Shown piece by piece: positions 57,405-64,000 of a stretch of 64,000 nt of DNA. A program made the translations under genes and the position numbers. Under the pieces are notes generated by a model. It was not told where the DNA came from. It saw only the letters and a program-made list of their open reading frames with translations, and searched no databases. The stretch is from Methylophaga sp. (GTDB lineage Bacteria > Pseudomonadota > Gammaproteobacteria > Nitrosococcales > Methylophagaceae), in contig JAGXHJ010000034.1 in the NCBI GenBank assembly GCA_024636315.1, positions 27,016 to 91,015 on the forward strand. The letters run 5' to 3'. How positions within the stretch are numbered: position 1 is the first letter of the stretch; each line of letters begins with the position of its first letter.

Positions 57405-58793
57405 TTACAGTTTATATTTATCCATTCGGTATCGCATTGCCATACGAGTGAGCCCCAACTCCCTAGCAGCTTGTGACACATTATTAGTTGTCCGCTGCAA
57501 GGCGCGTTCGATCAGATGTTTTTCAACCTCATCTAAAGTCATTTTTTCTAATTCATTCAGCATTGGCAAAGCGATTGTATCTGCTCTAGATGATGTGCCC
57601 ATTTTTAAAATTAAATCGTCAGCATGAATTTGTTCATCTCGACATAACATTACAGCACGCTCTAACACATGCTGTAACTCCCTTATATTTCCCGGCCATG
57701 AATAGAGTAGCAAAGACTGTAAAGCATCTTGGAACAACTCTGGTGGTTTTAATCCATAACGTCGAGCAATCTTTTCTATAAAATGCTGAGCCAAAAGTGG
57801 GATATCTTCACTTCGCTCAGATAATCGAGGAAGCTCGAGCTCCAATACATTTAAACGAAAATAGAGATCTGAACGAAATAGGCCTTCAGCAACCATGTCG
57901 TCTAAATTACGATTTGTTGCCGCTACAAAATGTGCTAATACAGGATATTCTTTAGTGGAACCTAAACGCCTAGCGACGCGGCGCTCTATCACATTTAATA
58001 ATTTTGCTTGCAAGGCTAATGTTAACTCTCCAACCTCATCTAAAAATAAGGTACCGCCTTCAGCTACTTCGATAAGCCCTACTTTAGTCTGATGCGCATT
58101 AGTAAAAGCACCTCGCTCATAACCAAAAAGCTCAGCTTCAATTAACTCACTGGGCAGTGAGGCACAATCAACATGGACAAATGGCCGCATATGCCAATCA
58201 CCTAGTTGGTGATATAAGCGAGCGGCAACATCCTTTCCCGTACCCGTTTCACCACGAATCAACACTACAGGATGGCTACCGCTACTATTTGTCACTAATT
58301 GTGCAATTCGGCTAAGATGGTGACGGACATTAAGTGATGCCTTACTGCTTCCAATCATCTCTATAGCATCTAATGCTTGCTGATCACGGACATGCGAATA
58401 TGTTAACTGCTGTTTGATTTGTTGAGTTGCTAAAACTTTCGATATAGTTAATACCAAGTCATCAAGATCAACTGGTTTTTTTAAATAATCTGTCGCTCCT
58501 AATTTCATGGCCGCAATAGCATCATCTAATTCGCCATAGGCGGTCATCACAATCACCGGCAAAGATTTCCAGCTCACATCATCTCGTGAGCGAATCTCAG
58601 CTAATAAATCTAGGCCATTGCCATCAGGCAATCGAATATCTAGTAGCAAAAGATCGGGCAGTGCTGATGTAATAGCGTTACGTGCATCAGCTATCGTTGA
58701 AACGATACTTCCTTCATACCCTTCTTTTTGCAAACGTCTCAATACAGATTTGGCAAATAATGTCTCATCTTCAACTAACAACACATTTATCAT
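57405..58793 (-). CDS. NtrC-family sigma54-dependent response regulator
   Basis: 462 residues: receiver domain (1-120, D52 phosphoacceptor, K106), an AAA+ ATPase domain (about 145-385) with Walker A GETGTGKD (181-188) and Walker B-type GTLFLDEVGEL, and a Fis-type HTH at the C-terminus (VSQAARELGLTRMAMRYRMDKY). The loop that contacts sigma54, normally GAFTGA, reads GAFTNA here. It sits downstream of a histidine kinase and near xoxF, so may control methanol or C1 genes; there is no direct evidence. Confidence 0.93.
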   Translation of the reverse strand: MINVLLVEDETLFAKSVLRRLQKEGYEGSIVSTIADARNAITSALPDLLLLDIRLPDGNGLDLLAEIRSRDDVSWKSLPVIVMTAYGELDDAIAAMKLGATDYLKKPVDLDDLVLTISKVLATQQIKQQLTYSHVRDQQALDAIEMIGSSKASLNVRHHLSRIAQLVTNSSGSHPVVLIRGETGTGKDVAARLYHQLGDWHMRPFVHVDCASLPSELIEAELFGYERGAFTNAHQTKVGLIEVAEGGTLFLDEVGELTLALQAKLLNVIERRVARRLGSTKEYPVLAHFVAATNRNLDDMVAEGLFRSDLYFRLNVLELELPRLSERSEDIPLLAQHFIEKIARRYGLKPPELFQDALQSLLLYSWPGNIRELQHVLERAVMLCRDEQIHADDLILKMGTSSRADTIALPMLNELEKMTLDEVEKHLIERALQRTTNNVSQAARELGLTRMAMRYRMDKYKL

Positions 58794-58820
58794 AAAGTCA
58801 TTTTTACCTTATCTGTTATT

Positions 58821-60269
58821 CTAAGAGCTTAGGGTATTGAGAGTAATCGTGACAGCGGTGCCATCAGTATCTGAGCTGTCGTATGCTAAGCTTCCGCCAT
58901 GTTGCTTAATTATTTTCAATGAAAAAGGAATCCCTAGACCACAACTTAAACGTTTAACGTCACCATCTGTCACTTGTTCCGCCACAGGATCAAATGTCAT
59001 GCCACGGCCATGATCGTGAATCGTCAGTGATACCTTATTGCCATATTGACGATAAACAAGTTGAATGACATTGCCCGCGGATGATGCTTCTAGGGCATTC
59101 TGGACTAAATTGAAAATGGCTTGTTCAAACAAATGAATATCTAGTAATAAAGTGACAGCTGGTTTCTGCCATCCTAAACGTTGTAAAGAAATATTTTTAT
59201 CTGCTAACTGTAGCTCGATCAGTGATAAGGCATTATCCGTTACCGCGATCAAAGTTGTATTACTTAAATGTGGTTTTATTGGATGTAAATAACGTAATAA
59301 CGCTGTCACCCATCGTTCTAGTCGATCAACAGCTACTATAATATCGGTCAAGGTATCGCGAGTAGAGTCAGCAATATCTTCGTCCCGAGCCACTTGAGAA
59401 GCCGCCCGAATCCCTGCTAGAGGATTTCGAATATTATGAGCTACTAATGGCACTAACTCACCTAGTGCAGCTTGTTTCTTAGTTTCAAATAAACGGTCGC
59501 GACTATTGGCCAACTCTAAGGCCATACTATTAATTGCTTGTGACAATTGCACTAAGTTTGAGACACCAATCACAGGAACTTTGTGATTCAAATCACCCTT
59601 GCTTATTAACCTAGCGCCTTCTACAAGCTCGCTCAGTGGATACACTACATTTTTGCGTACAAATCGACGTGCAAGTATCAGTAAGCCAATAGCAAGTAAC
59701 ACTGGAATAGGTGCAAGCCAAGTTAAACGTTGCGTCCATTGTTGTTTCGATAGCGATAATGCCATTTTCTTGTTATGAAGCAACTGATCTAAGTTACTAA
59801 AAGCTTGTTCTAATTGGGCAAATGTATATTTTTCTAATTCTTTATCAAGTAACTTCTGACGGTCAATGATCGCGTTTCCATGATCAAGCAACTGTTCTGT
59901 TTTAGTATGAAAGGCATCATAAGCATTATCAACAAGCTGAACGGCTTCTAGCTCTTGTTGGTCGTTGGCTAATAACGTCATGTCTCGCAAATAGTCTTGA
60001 ATTGAATTAGTGTAAGCCAGATATTCCTTAGAAGCGTCATTGTCATGCAAAAACGTCGCGTCAAATACCTCTTTTAACTGCCGATAAACATCGCCACGAA
60101 TATTCTGCATCGTCGCATTCATTGACCCTATGCGTAAGGACTCTTCGGAGCTACTCTGCCATGAGGCCGACCATATAATCCCCACCATTCCTGTTATTAG
60201 CACAAGTAAAATAAAACTTAACTCATGTAATAATAGAGTAGTTTGAAGTGAGTTAAATCGCTTAACCAT
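58821..60269 (-). CDS. Transmembrane sensor histidine kinase (HAMP, HisKA, HATPase)
   Basis: 482 residues. TM1 (about 11-34) and TM2 (about 183-201) bound a periplasmic helical sensor domain of about 150 residues with no recognised ligand-binding signature. A HAMP domain (about 202-255) follows, then the H-box with H278 (VAHNIRNPLAG), the N-box (NLVQNALEA) and G-boxes. It is the cognate kinase of the NtrC-type regulator. No ribosome-binding site is visible and a terminator ends 15 bases upstream of the ATG, so its expression may require readthrough. Confidence 0.93.
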   Translation of the reverse strand: MVKRFNSLQTTLLLHELSFILLVLITGMVGIIWSASWQSSSEESLRIGSMNATMQNIRGDVYRQLKEVFDATFLHDNDASKEYLAYTNSIQDYLRDMTLLANDQQELEAVQLVDNAYDAFHTKTEQLLDHGNAIIDRQKLLDKELEKYTFAQLEQAFSNLDQLLHNKKMALSLSKQQWTQRLTWLAPIPVLLAIGLLILARRFVRKNVVYPLSELVEGARLISKGDLNHKVPVIGVSNLVQLSQAINSMALELANSRDRLFETKKQAALGELVPLVAHNIRNPLAGIRAASQVARDEDIADSTRDTLTDIIVAVDRLERWVTALLRYLHPIKPHLSNTTLIAVTDNALSLIELQLADKNISLQRLGWQKPAVTLLLDIHLFEQAIFNLVQNALEASSAGNVIQLVYRQYGNKVSLTIHDHGRGMTFDPVAEQVTDGDVKRLSCGLGIPFSLKIIKQHGGSLAYDSSDTDGTAVTITLNTLSS

Positions 60270-60283
60270 AGAAACAAATATTA

Positions 60284-60309
60284 AAAAACGGGCTGTTATG
60301 CCCGTTTTT
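60284..60309 (-). terminator. Rho-independent terminator between the exported-protein gene and the histidine kinase gene
   Basis: AAAAACGGGC (60284-60293) pairs with GCCCGTTTTT (60300-60309) across a six-base loop, 22 bases past the stop of the 60332-61018 gene on the minus strand. The next gene starts only 15 bases further on. Confidence 0.9.
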
Positions 60310-60331
60310 AATTACCATTAATAATAATATT

Positions 60332-61018
60332 TTATAGATTGTCAAAGCCACTAAATGTTAACGTCTCTTCAGTAAGGATGGCATCACCTTCCTGCCAAGT
60401 TTTACCATCAGGTACTATTGTTCTCACCTGATAAATTTCGCCAGGAATAGCTTCAGACATCGTGAAGATATAATATTTACTCGCATATAAGGGATAGCGT
60501 GAGTTCTTAGGATCATTTATAAATGGTTGAATTATATGTTGTACCGCTTTTACTTTTTTACCTTGATAATCAATCTCAACTTCTTTTTTATCGGCGCCTT
60601 TTGATAAAGCCCAGCGAATTTTACGCTGGAAATATCGCCAGTCACCGCCTGTTAAGCGATTGAGTTCATGTACATCAAATTCAAGAAAAAAAACAAAAAT
60701 ACTATTTCCTTGCTGATTGTCTCGGTCTTGATATGGCCGTTTATTCTCACCAGTGAAGAACTCAAAATGAGTATCTCTACGACCTGTATTACGAATATTA
60801 CTGACGACAACATCGATAGTGTCTTCACGTGGACCATCTACAAAACTTGTTCGATTGTATTTGTAGTGCAAAATTGTCGGTTCAGTAATATTTTTTAAAT
60901 GTGCTTTGTCAAAAAGTTCATTATTAACTTCAGAAAATCCTGCAACGGCGAATGCATTCACCGTAAAGCCCATTAATAGACCTATTGAAATTAACGAAAA
61001 CCATATTTTTTGTACCAT
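60332..61018 (-). CDS. Unrecognised exported protein beside the xox cluster
   Basis: 228 residues. A signal peptide (VQKIWFSLISIGLLMGFTVNAFA) is followed by a mature, strongly charged beta-rich region (HYKYNRTSFVDG, DTHFEFFTGE, GDWRYFQRKIRWALSKG, LYASKYYIFTMS). No cysteines or metal-binding motifs are obvious, and I cannot assign a family. ATG 61018 follows GAGGA by six bases. It is divergent from the DUF302 gene by 65 bases, and lies between a histidine kinase and xoxJ. A role in C1 metabolism or envelope sensing is only suggested by position. Confidence 0.8.
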   Translation of the reverse strand: MVQKIWFSLISIGLLMGFTVNAFAVAGFSEVNNELFDKAHLKNITEPTILHYKYNRTSFVDGPREDTIDVVVSNIRNTGRRDTHFEFFTGENKRPYQDRDNQQGNSIFVFFLEFDVHELNRLTGGDWRYFQRKIRWALSKGADKKEVEIDYQGKKVKAVQHIIQPFINDPKNSRYPLYASKYYIFTMSEAIPGEIYQVRTIVPDGKTWQEGDAILTEETLTFSGFDNL

Positions 61019-61083
61019 GACATTCCTCTTTGATTTTAATGTTATTCTTAATGAATATATTTATTTTACAGTAAAGACTAACT

Positions 61084-61548
61084 ATGACTAACAAACGATT
61101 CGTAAAAATTGCCATTGTACTGGCATTGTTTATTACCGCTATAACAGGGTGCTCAAAAAGTGAGCCCATCAAAATATACCAATTGAAGAGTGATTATAGC
61201 TTTGAAGAAACCTTGTTAAACCTTGATCTTGCAATTTCAGAGCATAACTATCGCATTATTCACCGCAGTCAAATTGGTCAAGCCATACGAGATCGTGGTG
61301 ATAAAGACTTTCCACTGTCGACTATCACTAATTTCTGCAATATTACTTACGCTAAAGAAATGATGGAAATCAATCCCGATCTAATTAACGAAATGCCATG
61401 TACTATCGCCATTCGAGAACAAGTGGGACAAGGCATTATTGTAAGCAGTAGACTCATGGATGAACACACTCCAAATGAGAAACAGAATGAATTTGCATTA
61501 AAAATTAATAATAACCTGAAATCAATAATTGCGGCTACTGTTGAATAG
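61084..61548 (+). CDS. DUF302-family lipoprotein
   Basis: 154 residues. The leader ends with the lipobox ITGC (cysteine 23), so the protein should be a lipoprotein. The mature domain YSFEETLLNLDLAISEHNYRII, FCNITYAKEMMEINPDLI, MPCTIAIREQVGQGIIVSSRLM matches the DUF302 fold, whose function is not established. Two cysteines occur in the mature part. It is divergent from 60332-61018 and converges on the xoxJ-cytochrome gene, with which it shares a terminator-like inverted repeat. Confidence 0.8.
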   Translation: MTNKRFVKIAIVLALFITAITGCSKSEPIKIYQLKSDYSFEETLLNLDLAISEHNYRIIHRSQIGQAIRDRGDKDFPLSTITNFCNITYAKEMMEINPDLINEMPCTIAIREQVGQGIIVSSRLMDEHTPNEKQNEFALKINNNLKSIIAATVE

Positions 61549-61560
61549 CCGCAATTATTG
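61523..61560. terminator. 14-bp inverted repeat at the convergent ends of the DUF302 and xoxJ-cytochrome genes
   Basis: CAATAATTGCGGCT (61523-61536) and AGCCGCAATTATTG (61547-61560) are perfect complements around a ten-base loop. The repeat overlaps the DUF302 stop codon and lies eight bases past the fusion gene's stop. It is likely a two-way terminator, although only the plus-strand side is followed by a T-rich stretch. Confidence 0.75.
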
Positions 61561-61567
61561 CAGTGTT

Positions 61568-62821
61568 TTATTTTTCTATTTGTTCTGGTCGACCTTCACC
61601 TAAAGCACCATCTGAACGCGCTTTTAAGTATGCATAAAGGTCACTAATATGCGGACGAATATTTGGATCGTCAGACCACGTTGGCATTTTAAATTTAGTT
61701 ACACCTTGTTCACCAGCAACTTGGCTCAAAAATGCTAGGCGACGATCTGGGTCATCCAAATTTACCTTGGCAAAATAACGATGCAATACTTTCTTCCTAA
61801 ACTTAAACTCACTCATACCTTCAAGACTTGTCAGTAAATTGGGTGCTATATCAGTTCCAGTTGCGTTTTGACCATGACAGACAAAGCAAGTTGAGTTAAA
61901 TAAACGCCAACCTACGAATGTTTTATTATCAACCTTGCCATTTTCAATGGTATATACCGCTCGTTTTGTCTTCTCAGTGTGTTTCACGTTGGCTAGCGAA
62001 GGCATATTGTATTGTGCAATAATTGTTGCGATATCGTCTTTACGTTTTTCTAAAATCTGATTTAGAAGGCTTTGCCACTCCGCATCTTGAGGACGAACCC
62101 CCATACCAAAGCTAAACACGTAATCTGAGCCAATTTCATTAAGTGGCACCACAGTCATCGCAACATCTGATTGAGAGGCATAAAAACCAGCAACAGGTCC
62201 CCATGCAAAGGCAACATCAATGCGGCCAGAGGCTAATTCTTCAGTGATTATTCGACCACTATTAATACGAGCATCACCCGGCATCATTTGAAAATATTGA
62301 ATGTGATCTTCAAGACCATCTTTTATCAACGTTTCTGTTGCTATGGCGCGATCAAACAAGCCAATTTTCAGTTTTTTGCCTTGTGCGTGTAATTTAGCAA
62401 TATCTGATATTTCAGTTAACTCATAGCCCTCGCCTTTACGGTAGACCATCGAATCGATCGAGCTAAAGTAGGGTGTCGTGGGTAAATACATTCCTCGTTC
62501 TGCAGGAATACTCATCGCGACATCACACAAAAATTTTCCGGTTTGAGGATCAACTTTTTTAATCGTATTGCGACTAAAGCCAATTCGCTGTGGGAACCAA
62601 TAATATTCAACTGGTAGCCCTAATTCTTCACCAACAATAGTGGCGATCTTATTATCAAAGCCTTCTAACGCTTTATTGGAATATGGTAAATTAAAGGCAT
62701 CGGCACAAACTTTTACTGAAGTTTGCCCTGGCAAAGGTTTAAAGTCTGCAGCATCAGCCATAGTAGTAATGCAGATCAAACCTACAAAAAGGTATGAGAA
62801 TACCCTAGTTATTGTCATCAT
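61568..62821 (-). CDS. XoxJ-like binding protein fused to a c-type cytochrome (XoxG role)
   Basis: About 417 residues from ATG 62821, five bases after AAGGA (ATG 62818 also possible). A signal peptide ends near MADA. Residues ~30-280 are MxaJ/XoxJ-like: VKVCADAFNLPYSN, CDVAMSIPAERG and LASGRIDVAFAWGP, a periplasmic-binding-protein fold. The C-terminal part (~300-400) is a c-type cytochrome with C312-F-V-C-H316 and a likely axial Met379 (KMPTW). XoxG-type cytochromes accept electrons from XoxF, and XoxJ is thought to help its maturation. The fusion supplies both on one chain. Distance to xoxF, 190 bases upstream, contains a terminator and a long inverted repeat. Confidence 0.88.
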   Translation of the reverse strand: MMTITRVFSYLFVGLICITTMADAADFKPLPGQTSVKVCADAFNLPYSNKALEGFDNKIATIVGEELGLPVEYYWFPQRIGFSRNTIKKVDPQTGKFLCDVAMSIPAERGMYLPTTPYFSSIDSMVYRKGEGYELTEISDIAKLHAQGKKLKIGLFDRAIATETLIKDGLEDHIQYFQMMPGDARINSGRIITEELASGRIDVAFAWGPVAGFYASQSDVAMTVVPLNEIGSDYVFSFGMGVRPQDAEWQSLLNQILEKRKDDIATIIAQYNMPSLANVKHTEKTKRAVYTIENGKVDNKTFVGWRLFNSTCFVCHGQNATGTDIAPNLLTSLEGMSEFKFRKKVLHRYFAKVNLDDPDRRLAFLSQVAGEQGVTKFKMPTWSDDPNIRPHISDLYAYLKARSDGALGEGRPEQIEK

Positions 62822-62867
62822 TAATTCCTTATTCAATTAAAAGTGCAATGTACACTAACATGTACTC

Positions 62868-62926
62868 TGACCATAGCCATCAATTAAATATCCCTAATTG
62901 GATCTTTTAATTGATGGCTATGGTCA
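62868..62926. repeat. Perfect 21-bp inverted repeat between xoxF and the fusion gene
   Basis: Positions 62868-62888 are the exact reverse complement of 62906-62926, with a 17-base spacer (arms begin TGACCATAGCC and end GGCTATGGTCA). In the xoxF transcript direction it comes after the terminator and 47 bases before the fusion gene's start codon. It may form a hairpin in RNA or serve as a dyad-symmetric protein site. Confidence 0.93.
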
Positions 62927-62935
62927 TAAAATCAT

Positions 62936-62966
62936 AAAAAAAAAGCCCGACACAAGTGCCGAGCTT
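62936..62966 (-). terminator. Strand-specific rho-independent terminator of xoxF
   Basis: On the minus strand, AGCTCGGCAC pairs with GTGTCGGGCT through ten base pairs including two G-U wobbles, with a tiny loop, then nine T. On the plus strand these positions are mismatches, so termination acts on xoxF transcripts only. It lies about 45 bases beyond the xoxF stop. Confidence 0.88.
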
Positions 62967-63012
62967 CTTTATTAAGGTTTTATCTATTAAAAAAGATTAA
63001 TAAATAAAGGTC

Positions 63013-64000
63013 TTATAGGCTAAATACGCTTAAGATACCACCCAAGTTAGTCCAGCTAGATAGCGCTTTGTAAGCACCTACCGCACCAAGACCATCTGTG
63101 TCGTTTTCTAAGCTAGGGATAGCCATACCGATACCAGCCCAACCACCAACACCAGACAAGACTGAGACGAACTGTTTGCCATCATGCTTGTAAGTGTTCA
63201 CGTTGCCGATGATACCTGACGCAGTTTTGAATCTATAAAGCTCACGACCTGATTGAGCATCGACTGCTTTAAGATAACCTTCTAATGTACCGTAGAACAC
63301 AAGATCAGATGCAGTAGCTAACGCACCACCCCATGCTGAGAAACGTTCTGGGTTAGACCATACGATCTTACCTACACGTGCATCCCAAGCAATGAAGTTA
63401 CCTAAGTGTGTGCCACCTGGTGCTGGGTACATGTTTAATGTCGCACCAACATACGGTTGACCCGCAGTGTATTCAACTTCAAACGGTTCATAATCCATAC
63501 ATACGTGGTTTGTTGGAACATAGTACAAACCAGTACGTGGAGAGTATGCAGCCGGTTGTTGATCTTTAGAACCTAATGCAGCAGGACAAATACCTGTTGT
63601 ATTTACATCAGCGCCGTTACGAGCCGTTGAGTATTTAGCAACACGATCATGAAGACCTGTTTTAAGATCAACACCGTTAGACCAGTTCACTGCTGGATCG
63701 TATTTTTGAGCGACTAACAATTCACCCGTTACGCGATCCATGGTGTAACCAAAACCGTTACGATCGAAATGCACTAACGTTTTACGCATTTTACCGTTGA
63801 TTTTTTGATCTGCTAAAGGTACTTCATTGATACCGTCATAATCCCATTCATCGTATGGCGTCATTTGGTATACCCATTTCGCCATACCTGTATCTAAATC
63901 ACGACCAAATAAAGACATGGACCATTTGTTGTCACCAGGCCGTTGTGCAGGGTTCCATGTAGATGGGTTACCTGAACCGTAGTAGAACATGTTCAAATCA
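63013..64000 (-). CDS. xoxF: Lanthanide-type methanol dehydrogenase XoxF, C-terminal part
   Basis: About 329 residues are visible; the gene continues beyond the right edge, so the N-terminal part (including the vicinal cysteines) is not seen. The PQQ-dehydrogenase beta-propeller repeats are clear ([41 protein letters not shown]). In PYDEWDYDG (63835-63852) the catalytic Asp is followed two residues later by another Asp; calcium MxaF has alanine there, and XoxF has aspartate for lanthanide binding. It oxidises methanol in the periplasm using PQQ. The fusion gene downstream holds its likely electron acceptor. Confidence 0.92.
   Translation of the reverse strand, partial: DLNMFYYGSGNPSTWNPAQRPGDNKWSMSLFGRDLDTGMAKWVYQMTPYDEWDYDGINEVPLADQKINGKMRKTLVHFDRNGFGYTMDRVTGELLVAQKYDPAVNWSNGVDLKTGLHDRVAKYSTARNGADVNTTGICPAALGSKDQQPAAYSPRTGLYYVPTNHVCMDYEPFEVEYTAGQPYVGATLNMYPAPGGTHLGNFIAWDARVGKIVWSNPERFSAWGGALATASDLVFYGTLEGYLKAVDAQSGRELYRFKTASGIIGNVNTYKHDGKQFVSVLSGVGGWAGIGMAIPSLENDTDGLGAVGAYKALSSWTNLGGILSVFSL

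Overview
The window looks like a chromosomal segment of a gammaproteobacterial methylotroph, most plausibly a Methylophaga-like organism (inference). Housekeeping blocks have classic gammaproteobacterial order: lptM-lysA-dapF-DUF484-xerC, pilB-pilC-pilD-coaE-zapD-yacG, petABC-sspAB, thrB-DUF2782 opposite polA, and rnm-yciO opposite yciB-yciI-bolA. The DNA is moderately AT-rich by eye. The right edge carries a lanthanide-type methanol dehydrogenase gene (xoxF) and its partner. I saw no tRNA, rRNA, CRISPR array, insertion sequence or prophage. No stretch longer than 300 bases lacks a gene; the largest gap, 10223-10516, holds a heat-shock-type promoter for clpB.

Left part (1-24 kb): a truncated Nif3-family gene, a DUF4126 membrane protein, an orphan cheR, a DUF1631 protein with an in-frame duplication, an SDR oxidoreductase, a formate/nitrite channel with a readable promoter, mgtE and clpB. 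An NlpC/P60 lipoprotein, yciO and rnm follow, then yciB-yciI-bolA leading into a large PilZ protein. Next come pmbA, moeB, prmC, an unusual tail-anchored response regulator with internal repeats, DUF3301 and rsmE. An inositol-monophosphatase-family gene, pgeF and a ZIP metal transporter close this part.

Middle (24-36 kb): a surface-polysaccharide block (ELM1-like, GT4, UDP-glucose dehydrogenase, GT4, O-antigen-ligase-like) ends against a convergent YrbL-like kinase-fold gene. Then come thrB, a DUF2782 protein, polA and a FadL-type porin.

Right-middle (36-57 kb): recombinase and lysine/meso-DAP genes with the 42-residue lptM, type IV pilus assembly genes without a pilin, and nadA/mutT/zf-CHCC/aspS/DUF502/fmdB on the minus strand. 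These are followed by an Atm1-type ABC exporter, an unknown secreted protein, a pseudoazurin-like blue copper protein, the complete cytochrome bc1 complex and sspAB.

Right end (57.4-64 kb): an NtrC-type response regulator and its histidine kinase, an unknown exported protein, a DUF302 lipoprotein, a fused XoxJ-cytochrome c gene and the C-terminal half of xoxF. The periplasmic cytochrome fused to XoxJ is the likely electron acceptor of XoxF, with the wider respiratory chain downstream. A strand-specific terminator and a perfect 21-bp inverted repeat separate xoxF from the fusion gene. This end is the least conventional part of the window. The adjacent two-component system and two uncharacterised exported proteins are candidates for parts or regulators of the methanol-oxidation system, but that is only inference from position.
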